DNA from: Pseudomonas lalkuanensis
GTDB taxonomy: Bacteria; Pseudomonadota; Gammaproteobacteria; Pseudomonadales; Pseudomonadaceae
Length of the DNA: 64,000 nt
NCBI RefSeq assembly: GCF_008807375.1
Contig: NZ_CP043311.1
Location: forward strand, 152,501-216,500
Direction of reading: 5' to 3'
The notes beneath the pieces were generated by a model. It did no database searches and had not been told where the DNA came from. It worked only from the letters and a program-made list of their open reading frames with translations. Below are positions 36,484-44,783 of this stretch, piece after piece; within the stretch, counting starts at the first letter, position 1; every line of letters starts with the position of its first letter. A program made the translations under genes and the position numbers.

Positions 36484-37511
36484 TGAACCGCAAGGCAGCC
36501 CTCACGGAGAACGATCTCAGGCAGTGCCTGCGCCTCGCCGGTGGCGGCAGTCTCGGGCTGTTCATCTGCAAGCTGATGGGTTGGGACAACGGCTCGTTCT
36601 TCTGCGTCTACCCGATGCTCCTGCTTGGCCTCACGCCGAGCATCAACGCCCACGTCGTCCGCCAGTTCCTCTTGCAGTCGGTGGTGGTCAGCGTCGAGGT
36701 TCTGCTGATCTACGGCCTGTTCGGCGACCGCCCGCAGCTGATGGTGCCCCTGACCTTCCTGGCGTTCTTCTGGCGTTTCCGACTGATGGCCCAGGGGCCG
36801 CTGTTCATGTTCGGCGCACTGGGCAGCGTGTTCCTGTCCATCCAGCTGCATTTCGCCAGCTACCCGGATACCCACCTCTACGACCTGGTCACCAGCAACC
36901 TGGTGGCTGCCGGCCTGACGGTGCTGATCGCCTGGCTGATGTTCTACCTCTTCCCCGACACCGAGCCGCGCCCGCCCCGGCAGCTGCCGGCCAAGGACCT
37001 GCCCAGCCAGCGCCACGAGGCGGTGCTCGGGGCCACCATCGCCACCCTGTCGTTCATGGTGTTCCAGAGCTTCGACCTGCGTGATTCGCTGTCGGCCCAG
37101 GTGGCGTCCATCCTGGTGCTGTTCCCCATGCACTGGAACGGCATCCGCTTCGCCGGGCGCATTCGCGCCATGGGTACGCTGCTGGGCTGCGCCATCGGGC
37201 TGGTGCTGCAACTGGTGCTCTACAGCCACTACGACGTACTGCCGCTGGTGACCCTGATGTACTGGACCGCGGCCTTCTGCTGCGCCCGCATCCACGTCCT
37301 GGAGGGCGCCCAGGGCATCGGTTTCGGCGCGCTGACCACCCTGGCCATCGTCTTCGGCCAGTACCTCACGCCGCAGCATGACGTGGTCTATTCCATTGCC
37401 TACCGCCTGAGTTCGGTGTGCGTGGCGGTGTTCCTCACCCTGGTCGCGGTGTTCGCCCTGCACCGGTTGCTCAACCGCTTCGCCGCCTTCCGTCATGCCA
37501 GCCACGCCTGA
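36483..37511 (+). CDS. DUF2955 / FUSC-type inner-membrane transporter
   Basis: A 342-residue protein with about ten hydrophobic segments in two similar halves (about 15-160 and 175-330), matching the DUF2955 family, which is related to the fusaric-acid-resistance / AaeB transporters. Its ATG overlaps the TGA of the membrane-fusion gene by one base, showing translational coupling. The pair is expected to export aromatic or amphipathic acids. No outer-membrane factor is encoded here, so it would borrow TolC/OprM-like proteins. The final ~10 residues reach into the cytoplasm. Confidence 0.82.
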   Translation: MNRKAALTENDLRQCLRLAGGGSLGLFICKLMGWDNGSFFCVYPMLLLGLTPSINAHVVRQFLLQSVVVSVEVLLIYGLFGDRPQLMVPLTFLAFFWRFRLMAQGPLFMFGALGSVFLSIQLHFASYPDTHLYDLVTSNLVAAGLTVLIAWLMFYLFPDTEPRPPRQLPAKDLPSQRHEAVLGATIATLSFMVFQSFDLRDSLSAQVASILVLFPMHWNGIRFAGRIRAMGTLLGCAIGLVLQLVLYSHYDVLPLVTLMYWTAAFCCARIHVLEGAQGIGFGALTTLAIVFGQYLTPQHDVVYSIAYRLSSVCVAVFLTLVAVFALHRLLNRFAAFRHASHA

Positions 37512-37586
37512 CCGTCGGCTCGACCGCCGGCAGCACTTTTGCCCGCCTAATCTGTCGAAGGCAGGTCCTTTTAAGGTAGTGGCCGA

Positions 37587-38558
37587 ATGGAAACGTCCCT
37601 CGAATCCCCAAGCGAACTGGAAAAACTCACCCTCGCCCTGCTTCACAGCCGTGGCGAGGTGGAACGGCTGCGCGAGCGCGAAGCGATCTACAGCAGCCTG
37701 CTGGGCAGCGTGAATGCCGTGCTCTGGGCCTTCGACTGGGAGGCCCAGCGGATCATCTACGTCAGCCCCGCCTACGAGACCATGTTCGGCCGCTCTGCAG
37801 CCCTGCTGTTGGCGGACTACAGCGAGTGGCGCAACTGCATCTACCCGGACGACCTGGACTACGCCGCGCAGAGCTTCGCCGAAGTGCTGGAGAAGGGGGC
37901 CATCGAAGCGCGCGAGTACCGCATCATCCGCGCCGACGGCCAGCTCCGCTGGATCAGCGACAAGTGCTTCATCAGCCAGCGCGGCGGGGAGGGGCATCCG
38001 ACCATCGTCGTCGGCATCGCCGAAGACATCACCGAGAAGAAGCAGCTGGAAGGCGAACTGCATCGCCTGGCCACCACGGACGTGCTGACCAGGAGCAGCA
38101 ACCGCCGGCACTTCTTCGAATGCGCCCAGCGCGAGTTCGAACATTCCGTGCAGTTCGGCAGCCCACTGGCGTTCATCCTGCTGGACGTCGATGACTTCAA
38201 GAAGATCAACGACACCCATGGCCACCAGATGGGCGACCAGGTGCTGCAGCGCATCGCCCAGTGTGGCGCCAACACGTTGCGCCGCGGCGACCTGTTCGGC
38301 CGCATCGGCGGCGAGGAGTTCGCCGCGCTGCTGCCCGGCTGCCCGCCGGACCTGGCGTTGCAGATCGCCGAGCGCCTGCAGCGGGAAGTGCACCGCCTGG
38401 CGTTCAACGTCGACGGCACGAGTTTCGGCATCACCGTCAGCCAGGGCCTGGCCAACCTGCGCGACGATGGCAGCCTCGACAGCCTTTACGCGCGCGCCGA
38501 CGCGGCCATGTACCAGGCCAAGCGCAGCGGGAAGGACCAGATCGTGCTGGCCGATTGA
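37587..38558 (+). CDS. PAS-GGDEF diguanylate cyclase
   Basis: A 323-residue soluble protein: coiled N-terminus, PAS domain (about 33-150) with a PAC-like end (EYRIIRADGQLRWISDKCF), and GGDEF domain (about 155-320). The active site reads GGEEF at 241-245, and an RxxD inhibitory site (Arg232-Asp235) lies five residues before it, so it should make cyclic-di-GMP and be product-inhibited. It has no membrane segment. It follows the pump by 75 bases but probably has its own promoter. The ligand of the PAS domain is unknown. A GGDEF gene is near this position in P. aeruginosa (PA0290, recalled). Confidence 0.9.
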   Translation: METSLESPSELEKLTLALLHSRGEVERLREREAIYSSLLGSVNAVLWAFDWEAQRIIYVSPAYETMFGRSAALLLADYSEWRNCIYPDDLDYAAQSFAEVLEKGAIEAREYRIIRADGQLRWISDKCFISQRGGEGHPTIVVGIAEDITEKKQLEGELHRLATTDVLTRSSNRRHFFECAQREFEHSVQFGSPLAFILLDVDDFKKINDTHGHQMGDQVLQRIAQCGANTLRRGDLFGRIGGEEFAALLPGCPPDLALQIAERLQREVHRLAFNVDGTSFGITVSQGLANLRDDGSLDSLYARADAAMYQAKRSGKDQIVLAD

Positions 38559-38761
38559 ACCCGGACGTGACTACGGGGCCGGTGTCGCGAATCCAGGGTT
38601 GGCCCGGACTGTGCGAGCCGCTCCGGGCGCTTTTTGTCCCCATGGCGGCCCCGGGTATCCACCGGGTCAGCACCCTGGGTGAGCTCAGCCTGAAGGTGCA
38701 GCTAACGATGGCTTATAAGCTAATAACGCATAAGCAAATAAATTCTTATTCCTTAACAGAT

Positions 38762-38783
38762 ATATAACCAGCGCCTAGACTGG
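38762..38783 (+). promoter_or_regulatory. Promoter-like box upstream of the hydrolase gene
   Basis: ATATAACCA (38762-38770), four bases, CCTAGACTGG (38774-38783), ending 32 bases before the start codon. The same arrangement occurs ahead of tcyJ at 46302-46280 (minus strand) and in part ahead of the porin at 63578. The upstream stretch is AT-rich, in contrast with its GC-rich neighbourhood, as for sulfur-regulated promoters. Confidence 0.5.
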
Positions 38784-38815
38784 CCAACATCGAATTTCAG
38801 CAAGGAGGGCTCGCC

Positions 38816-39397
38816 ATGCGCAGCCAGGCCATTCGCTACCTGATCCTGCCGGGATGGCAGGGCTCCCCCGACGAGCATTGGCAAAGCCATTGGCAGCGCA
38901 CGCTGCCCAATGCCAGCCGGGTCGAGCAGGCCGACTGGAACGACCCGGACCGCGGGTCCTGGGTGGAGGTGCTGGAGCGCGCCATCGATGCCGAACGTAC
39001 CCCGGTGATCCTCATCGCCCACAGCCTGGGCTGCGTGACGGTTGCCCACTGGGCCGCCCAGTCCGATCCGGATGTGCTGCGCCGCGTACGTGGCGCGCTG
39101 CTGGTGGCCCCGGCGGATGTGCAGCGCCCCGGTTGCCCCGAGCCGCTCAAGGGCTTTGCGCCGATTCCGCGTGGGCTGCTGCCCTTCCCGACGCTGTTGG
39201 TGGGTTCGGACAACGACCATGCCGCCAGCCCCCAGCGGGCGTTGGAAATGGCCCGCGACTGGGGCTCCGAGGTGGCCATCCTCACCGGTGCGGGACACAT
39301 CAACGTGAAGTCCGGGCACCACACCTGGGAGCAGGGTTTCGCCCACCTTTATCGCCTGCAGAGCCGCGTCGAAGAGCTTGCTCGCCGCCGCGCCTGA
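38816..39397 (+). CDS. RBBP9/YdeN-family alpha/beta hydrolase
   Basis: A 193-residue small serine hydrolase. The catalytic triad is readable: Ser70 in AHSLGC, Asp132 in VGSDND and His161 in GAGHIN. The start YLILPGWQGSPDEHWQSHWQ is the family signature. Its natural substrate is not known for most members; an ester or thioester of a sulfur compound would suit the neighbourhood but is inference. An ideal AAGGAGG sits eight bases upstream of the ATG, and an AT-rich promoter with the CCTAGAnTGG box precedes it. Confidence 0.83.
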   Translation: MRSQAIRYLILPGWQGSPDEHWQSHWQRTLPNASRVEQADWNDPDRGSWVEVLERAIDAERTPVILIAHSLGCVTVAHWAAQSDPDVLRRVRGALLVAPADVQRPGCPEPLKGFAPIPRGLLPFPTLLVGSDNDHAASPQRALEMARDWGSEVAILTGAGHINVKSGHHTWEQGFAHLYRLQSRVEELARRRA

Positions 39398-39434
39398 GAA
39401 CCTGCCCAGGATCGGCTGCGCGTCGGAATGACTG

Positions 39435-39545
39435 CGTTGAAAACGGCTTCGGGCCGGCTCATTTACAGCTCGTAAACTCCGCGCCCTCCGCCGTTCTCGC
39501 CATGTTCTTCTCCAGCGCGCTCGACCCTGAACAGGTTCAGTCTTT
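39435..39545. repeat. Non-coding stretch of possible repetitive type, with palindrome
   Basis: Contains TTTAC-AGCTC-GTAAA at about 39460-39475 and CTGAAC-AG-GTTCAG at 39527-39540. The pattern GCGTTGAAAACGGC..CTCATTTACAGCTCGTAAAC looks like an intergenic sequence I have seen in several Pseudomonas genomes, which would make it a repeat. This rests on memory only; no second copy occurs in the window. Confidence 0.35.
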
Positions 39546-39605
39546 CTATTTTTGTGACGCCAGGGTCCGCTGCACCTCAGCCTGGGCCCGGCGGGAGATT
39601 TCGCC

Positions 39606-40526
39606 ATGAGCAAGGAAAACCCCGGCCAGCCACTGCTGACCTTCGCCGACGCCGACCGCAGCCCCCTGAGTATCCGTGCCCGAGCACTGGTATTCGTCGA
39701 TGCGCGCTCGCGCCGCCTGCGCGAAGAGATCGACCAGCTCGCGCCCAGTGCGCTGCCGGTGCTGATCCGGGGCGAGACCGGCACCGGCAAGGAACTGCTG
39801 GCGCGGCAGATCCATCGCTCCAGCGACCGTCCCGGCCTGTTCGTGGCGGTGAGTTGCAGCGCCATCAGCAAGGCCTACGCCGAGGCCGAGCTGTTCGGCC
39901 ATGCCGCTGGCGCCTACAATGGCGCGGCCAGCAGTCGCGCCGGCTGGTTCGGCTCGGCCAACGGCGGGACGCTCTACCTGGATGAGATCGGCGACCTGCC
40001 GCTCCCCCTGCAGGGCAAGCTGCTGGCGGCCCTGGAAAGCCGCGAGGTGGTTCGTGTTGGTGCCCAGCAACCGACACCGGTGGATGTGCGCCTGGTGGCC
40101 GCCACCAGCATCGACCTGGCCAAGGCGGTGAACGCCGGCAAGTTCAACGCGCGGCTCTACCAGTACCTGGACGAGGGGAGGGTGGAACTGCCGCCGCTGC
40201 GTGAGCGCCCGGACGACATCCTGCCCCTGGCCGAGTATTTCCTCGGTATCTACGCCCAGCGCCTTGACCTGCCGTTGCCCCTGATCGGCCCGGCAGCCCA
40301 GGCGGCGCTGGAGGCTTATCCCTGGCCGGGCAACACCCGCGAACTGGAGAACAGCGTGCACTTCGCCCTGCTGGTCAGCGAGGGCGACGAGATCCTGCCG
40401 CAGCACCTCAACCTGCCGCCCCTGCCGGGCTACGCCCAGCTCGCCGTGCAGTTGCGCCGGCTGGCGGCCAATGACGCCGAGCGTGACCACCTGCGGCAGT
40501 TGTTCGCCGAAGTGCTGGCGGGGTAG
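39606..40526 (+). CDS. Sigma-54 activator AAA+ domain, apparently lacking its DNA-binding end
   Basis: A 306-residue protein related to NtrC-type activators, closest in outline to the SfnR/short-activator group with no receiver or sensor domain. Walker A GETGTGKE is at 56-63, the Walker B-type motif GGTLYLDE at 120-127, and PLRERPDDILPLAEYFL and WPGNTRELENSV are intact. The sigma-54 contact loop reads GAYNGA (102-107) instead of GAFTGA. The C-terminus stops after DHLRQLFAEVLAG, about where family members continue with a Fis-type HTH, so specific DNA binding is probably lost. The start of a broken NTF2-like gene on the other strand abuts its stop. GGGAG precedes the ATG. Confidence 0.78.
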   Translation: MSKENPGQPLLTFADADRSPLSIRARALVFVDARSRRLREEIDQLAPSALPVLIRGETGTGKELLARQIHRSSDRPGLFVAVSCSAISKAYAEAELFGHAAGAYNGAASSRAGWFGSANGGTLYLDEIGDLPLPLQGKLLAALESREVVRVGAQQPTPVDVRLVAATSIDLAKAVNAGKFNARLYQYLDEGRVELPPLRERPDDILPLAEYFLGIYAQRLDLPLPLIGPAAQAALEAYPWPGNTRELENSVHFALLVSEGDEILPQHLNLPPLPGYAQLAVQLRRLAANDAERDHLRQLFAEVLAG

Positions 40527-40530
40527 GCGA

Positions 40531-40650
40531 GATGCGGCAGTCCGGGTGGAAGGCGCTGCGCAGGCGATTCTCATCGGCGAAGAGCATGCCGTCGACATAG
40601 TCACGCACGACCTGCCGGATAGCGTCCCGATCAGTCTCATCGCCAGTCAT
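40531..40650 (-). pseudogene. 5' remnant of an NTF2/lumazine-binding-like gene
   Basis: The first 40 codons (ATG 40650, MTGDETDRDAIRQVVRDYVD.., continuing to AFHPDCRI) read like the N-terminal helices of SnoaL/NTF2-like proteins of the putative lumazine-binding type. After that the frame goes antisense into the end of the sigma-54 activator gene and family likeness stops, so about 80-90 residues are missing. A GGGAG site precedes the ATG. Together with the truncated activator this points to a deletion that joined two convergent genes. Confidence 0.55.
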
Positions 40651-40784
40651 CTCACGCGCTCCCGGGGTATCGGCGAATCAGTCAGGTCGAATGCCAGCTC
40701 CGCCTGCCCAGGGCGAACGATTCGTTGTGAATAAGGCCACGGCGGCAGTGTCCGTTTCGCTATTCACCCTGGGCGCGGTGGACT

Positions 40785-41978
40785 TTACCGGTGGAGTTGC
40801 CCGGTGGCTTTCAGGTGGTCCTTCACCGAGCGCAGGCGCGGCAGCGGCAGGCAGACGAGGATGGTCAGGGCCAGCACACCCACGCCCATCAGCGGCAGGT
40901 TGGACAGGCCCATGTTGGTGCTCAGCCACAGGCCGCCGACGAAGGCGCCGCTGGCGTTGCCCAGGTTGAAAGCGGCGTGGCTGAGGGTGGCGGCCAGGCT
41001 TGCCGATTCGCCGGCCTGCTCCACCAGCAGCAATTGCAGCGGCGAGGAAATGGCGAAGCTGGCCACGCCCCAGAGGAACAGGCAGCCCAGGGCCAGGACC
41101 GGAATCTGCGCGAAGGCGAACAGGCCCAGCAGGCACAGCGCGCTGACGGTGAAGGCCAGCGGCAGCGAATAGCGGAAGCCTTTGTCGGCCAGGCGGCCAC
41201 CCAGCAGATTACCCAGGGTCAGGCCGATGCCGAACAGCAGCAGGGCGAAGTTGGCGTGCTCCGGGCTGAAGCCGGAGACATCGCGCAGCAGCGGGCTGAT
41301 GTAGGTGAACACGCCGAACAGCGCCACCGACGACAGGCTGCAGACGAACAGTGCGTGCAGCACCGGGCGGCGCAGGATGCCATCCCAGGCACCGGCTGCG
41401 TTGGCGTGCGGCTTGGGTGTGGCGGGCAGCCAGAGGGCTTGGGCGAGCAGGGTGAGGAAGCCGAGTGCGGCCACCACCATGAAGGTCACCCGCCAACTGG
41501 TGGCCTGTCCCAGCCAGGCGCCGGCCGGCACGCCCAGCACGTTGGCGATGGTCAGGCCGCTGAGCACCAGGGCCATGGCCGACGCGCGGCGATGCGGCGG
41601 GGCCAGTTCAGCGGCGAGCAGGGTGGCGCAACCGAAGAAGCCGGCATGGCTGAAGGCGGTGAACATGCGCATGGCCAGCAACCACTCGTAGTTCGGCGCC
41701 AGGGCGCAACCGAGGTTGCCCAGGGCGTAGGCGCCCATCAGCCAGAGCAGTGCCTGGCGCCGTGGCAGGCGACCGAGCAGCGGGCCCAGCAGAGGCGCAC
41801 CGATCACCACGCCCATGGCGTAGGCGCTGACCAGCAGGCCGGCATCGGAAAGGCTGACCTGGAGGTCTTTGGCGACTTCGGGCAAGAGGCCCATGATGAT
41901 GAATTCGCTGCTGCCGACGACGAAACCGCCCAGGGCAAGGGCCAGCAGCGGCAGGGAAAGGAGGGTGCTCGGGTTCAT
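40785..41978 (-). CDS. MFS transporter, DHA1 type
   Basis: A 397-residue inner-membrane carrier with twelve predicted spans. The MFS signature between spans 2 and 3 is seen as GPLLGRLPRRQALLWLMGAYALGN (about 65-88). The start SLPLLALALGGFVVGSSEFIIMGLLPEVAKDLQVSLSDAG is characteristic of the AraJ/YdhP/PbuE-like group, which exports sugars, purines or drugs. The ATG at 41978 follows GGAGG. It stands alone between the NTF2 relic and the accessory patch. The substrate is not predictable. Confidence 0.87.
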   Translation of the reverse strand: MNPSTLLSLPLLALALGGFVVGSSEFIIMGLLPEVAKDLQVSLSDAGLLVSAYAMGVVIGAPLLGPLLGRLPRRQALLWLMGAYALGNLGCALAPNYEWLLAMRMFTAFSHAGFFGCATLLAAELAPPHRRASAMALVLSGLTIANVLGVPAGAWLGQATSWRVTFMVVAALGFLTLLAQALWLPATPKPHANAAGAWDGILRRPVLHALFVCSLSSVALFGVFTYISPLLRDVSGFSPEHANFALLLFGIGLTLGNLLGGRLADKGFRYSLPLAFTVSALCLLGLFAFAQIPVLALGCLFLWGVASFAISSPLQLLLVEQAGESASLAATLSHAAFNLGNASGAFVGGLWLSTNMGLSNLPLMGVGVLALTILVCLPLPRLRSVKDHLKATGQLHR

Positions 41979-42238
41979 GCGGGTTCCGGTGGCGGGGCTG
42001 TGTTGCGAGGGGCGCGAATTCTACGCGCATTTCCTTGCAGGGGGCTTACCGCTGGGGCGGAACTTGCGGCGGTGGGTGTTGAATCATCCCGAGGGCTGGC
42101 TCAGTACGTCGCAACCCTGCTCAGTTCAGGGCTTCCAGCCATTCGCCCGTGTCGATTTTCGACAGTTCGTACCTGTGATTTCGACACTTCTTCGACCCCT
42201 GCCACGGGTACCAAAGGCCTTGGAAAGGCACTGAAATC

Positions 42239-42424
42239 TCACAGCCAGAAAATGGTTCCCATAACCAGAAGCTCCAGCACAACCAGAACGACCAGCGTCC
42301 TATCAACAAACAGGAGTGCCGGCCCGACAGGTTTCCCGATGCCCTTTCGATAGTCGATAAGAGACCGCACCGCACAAGCAAGGCCTGGGATGATGGTGAA
42401 CAGGAACCACGAAAAATCTGCCAT
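42239..42424 (-). CDS. Small two-span membrane protein
   Basis: A 61-residue protein with two hydrophobic helices (about 4-20 and 38-60) joined by a short basic loop (RSLIDYRKGIGKP). The ATG at 42424 has an excellent GAGGAG nine bases upstream, which favours this over the longer in-frame version. No family is recognised. It is the left-most gene of an AT-richer patch with parDE and a broken gene. Confidence 0.5.
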   Translation of the reverse strand: MADFSWFLFTIIPGLACAVRSLIDYRKGIGKPVGPALLFVDRTLVVLVVLELLVMGTIFWL

Positions 42425-42533
42425 CAGTTGCAGCTCCTCATCGTACCGGCTCAGTGCCTTCGGTCTGGCAGAGCCTTTCGGGCAATCCATCATCACTTTC
42501 ACGGCACCCGCCACGGGACCAGGTGCTAACATG

Positions 42534-42554
42534 TTTTGGCAAATTTTGCCAAAA
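42534..42554. promoter_or_regulatory. Perfect palindrome, probable ParD operator
   Basis: TTTTGGCAAA-T-TTTGCCAAAA, two perfect 10-bp arms around one base, ending 12 bases before the parD start codon. Its position on the promoter/leader fits autorepression by the ParD-ParE complex. Confidence 0.75.
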
Positions 42555-42566
42555 AGGTGGATTCCC

Positions 42567-42803
42567 ATGAGCACCATGAACATCTCCCTGCCCGACGCCC
42601 TCAAGAGCTTTGTCGATGATCAGGTCAGCCAGCGCGGCTATGGCACCAGTAGCGAGTATGTCCGCGAACTGATCCGCAAGGACCAGGACCGCCAGCGCCT
42701 GCGCAACCTGCTCCTGGACGGCGCCGCCTCCTCCCCTGCCGCCCCGGCCGATGACAACTACTTCGAAGCACTGCGCAACCGGGTACGGAACGCCAAGGCA
42801 TGA
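42567..42803 (+). CDS. parD: ParD-type antitoxin
   Basis: A 78-residue ribbon-helix-helix antitoxin. The N-terminal strand and helices (MSTMNISLPDALKSFVDDQVSQRGYGTSSEYVRELIRKDQDR) form the DNA-binding fold; the C-terminal part (about 45-78) is expected to be disordered and to bind the toxin. The ATG has AAGGTGG six bases upstream and lies just after the palindromic operator. The last four bases overlap the parE start, the common coupling in such modules. Confidence 0.9.
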   Translation: MSTMNISLPDALKSFVDDQVSQRGYGTSSEYVRELIRKDQDRQRLRNLLLDGAASSPAAPADDNYFEALRNRVRNAKA

Positions 42804-43129
42804 AAGCCAAGCCCATCATTCCCCGGGTACTGGCTAATCAGGATATCGACGACGCCATCAGCTACTACCTGAGCGAGGCAACTGAGCAAGCTGCTCTCGG
42901 CTTCATCGACGCCCTGGAGCGGGCCTATAAGCACATCAGCCGGCATCCCGAATCGGGGTCATCACGGTACGCCCATGAACTCGATCTGCCAGGGCTGCGC
43001 TCCTGGACGTTGAAGCGCTATCCCTACCTGGTCTTCTATATCGAGCGTGAAGATCACATTGATGTTTGGCGGGTGTTGCATGGGATGAGGGATATTCCGG
43101 CTTGGATGCAGGATAACGAGAGAAGTTAA
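42800..43129 (+). CDS. parE: ParE-type toxin
   Basis: A 109-residue toxin of the RelE/ParE fold. The family outline is clear: IDDAISYYLSEATEQAALGFIDALERAYKHISRHPESGSSRYAHELDLPGLRSWTLKRYPYLVFYIEREDHIDVWRVLHGMRDIPAWM. True ParE proteins poison DNA gyrase. The C-terminal basic/aromatic strand (RSWTLKRYPYLVFYI, VWRVLHGMRDI) fits. It overlaps parD by four bases, so the pair forms one operon. The full length and intact motifs suggest an active module. Confidence 0.9.
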   Translation: MKAKPIIPRVLANQDIDDAISYYLSEATEQAALGFIDALERAYKHISRHPESGSSRYAHELDLPGLRSWTLKRYPYLVFYIEREDHIDVWRVLHGMRDIPAWMQDNERS

Positions 43130-43161
43130 GTACGTCCCAGTTAATACCAGGAAGGAATCCT

Positions 43162-43980
43162 ATGAAATTTAACTGTGGCAAATATTCGCTTTCAACCAAG
43201 AAAAACTCAGCCACCGGAAAAGAATTCACCAGATTGGAGAATAAGCGAATAATCTATTTCGCGACTGTGCTGATCTCTTTATTTCAAATTTCTACTGTCC
43301 TATCCATGGAGTTCGGCAATAATTCTGGAAAGGCCAAGAATGGGCCTGCTCCCGCCGTAGGTGATAGAGACTATAGAATTGACCAAATCTAATCACCAAT
43401 ATACGGCTCTCCGGAAGGCAAGAGCTTCTTCTTGCATTACTGCATGCCTGGTTTCGTTCCACATGGAATCGGAGAGTGTGAACTGAAAGTCGCTCCTGGC
43501 AGCGACCCGAACAGCATTCAGGTCCATTACAAATATTCATTAGATGGGCGCAATGCGGAACATGCAAGACTGGAGGGGAGCCCGACGTTTCTTTTCCCAT
43601 TCCCAGTCAATAAAAACATAAAAAACAATACCCCTTATTTTGAGCACTACAAGAAGAGATCTGAACTAGCCATAAAAAGCCGCTATCCGGCTTCGAAAAT
43701 TCCAGACCAGTCAAATAACAAATACGAAGGACTGGATCGCTACGAATCCCCATTACTCCCTGGAGGCTGGTGGGTACCCAAGGACACCTCCGAATATAAA
43801 ACGAAACTTGGCAATCCTCCGATGTTCGTATGCAGCAGTTCCTTTTGCATATTGACACTTGATCAAGGTAACGGCTGGATTGTGGAGGCTATCTTTAATG
43901 AGTCCGCACTTGAAGATTGGCGAACATTCTTCGTGCAGTTCAATGAGTCAATCGACAAAATAATGCAACCTACGCATTGA
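43162..43980 (+). pseudogene. Exported protein gene interrupted by one in-frame stop
   Basis: One reading frame runs from ATG 43162 to the stop at 43980 with a single TAA at 43390-43392. Upstream of it are 76 codons including a hydrophobic signal/anchor segment (RIIYFATVLISLFQISTVLS, about residues 29-48). Downstream are 196 codons (SPIYGSPEGKSFFLHYCMPG.., ending IDKIMQPTH) with the same AT-rich codon use. No frameshift is needed to join them. The protein family is unrecognised. Codon use is markedly more AT-rich than the flanks, pointing to horizontal origin. A second start at ATG 43444 could yield an unexported fragment. Readthrough or sequencing error are alternatives. Confidence 0.65.
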
Positions 43981-44036
43981 AGGCAGTGAGAGTCGCTCCC
44001 ACAATAAGTCCCGGAAGGTGAAGTCGAGGTGTGGCT

Positions 44037-44783
44037 TTAGCCGTTGATGAACTTGCTCAGGAACTGCTTGGTGCGCTCTTCCTTCGGCGCGCTGAACAGC
44101 GCCTTGGCATCGCCTTGTTCGACGATCACGCCCTTGTCGATGAAGATCGCGCGGTTGGCCACGTCGCGGGCGAAGCTCATTTCGTGGGTGACGATCACCA
44201 TGGTGCGTTTCTCTTCCGCCAGGCCACGGATGGTGGCGAGCACTTCGCCCACCAGCTCCGGGTCGAGCGCCGAGGTGGGTTCGTCGAAGAGGATCACGTC
44301 GGGCTCCATCGCCAGGGCGCGGGCGATGGCCACGCGTTGTTGCTGGCCGCCGGAGAGGCGCTTGGGATAGGCATCTTCCTTGCCCGCCAGGCCGACCTTG
44401 GCCAGCAGCCGGCGGGCCCTCTCGATGGCGCGCTCGCGGGGTTCCTTTTTCACCACCACCGGGCCTTCGATGACGTTCTCCAGCGCGGTGCGATGGGGGA
44501 AGAGGTTGAAGTTCTGGAAGACGAAACCGACGTGCTGGCGCAACTTGCGGATCAGCCCTTGCTGCTGCTTCAGCGGCTTGCTCGCGTCGATTTCTATCTG
44601 GCCCACGCGGATGAGCCCGCCACTGGGCACTTCCAGCAGGTTGAGGCAGCGCAGCAGGGTGGTCTTGCCCGAGCCGCTGGGGCCGATGATGGCCACCACT
44701 TCGCCCGGCTCGATGGTCAGGTCGATGCCCTTGAGCACCTCCTGGCCCTTGAAGGATTTGGTCAGGTTACGGACGGTGATCAT
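44037..44783 (-). CDS. tcyN: L-cystine ABC transporter ATP-binding subunit
   Basis: A 248-residue polar-amino-acid-type ABC ATPase with Walker A GPSGSGKT (about 34-41), the LSGGQQQR signature (about 143-150) and Walker [15 protein letters not shown] (about 164-177). It belongs with the permease gene, which overlaps its start by one base, and the binding-protein gene beyond. Adjacent D-cysteine desulfhydrase reproduces the E. coli fliY-dcyD-yecS-yecC set, so cystine is the likely substrate. Confidence 0.9.
   Translation of the reverse strand: MITVRNLTKSFKGQEVLKGIDLTIEPGEVVAIIGPSGSGKTTLLRCLNLLEVPSGGLIRVGQIEIDASKPLKQQQGLIRKLRQHVGFVFQNFNLFPHRTALENVIEGPVVVKKEPRERAIERARRLLAKVGLAGKEDAYPKRLSGGQQQRVAIARALAMEPDVILFDEPTSALDPELVGEVLATIRGLAEEKRTMVIVTHEMSFARDVANRAIFIDKGVIVEQGDAKALFSAPKEERTKQFLSKFING

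Noticed and set aside
36471..38393. Minus-strand frame of 640 codons opposite the pump and cyclase genes
   Set aside because: Spans three plus-strand features with clear families; His/Gln-rich antisense translation.
37859..38455. Minus-strand frame of 198 codons in the cyclase gene
   Set aside because: Antisense to intact PAS-GGDEF sequence.
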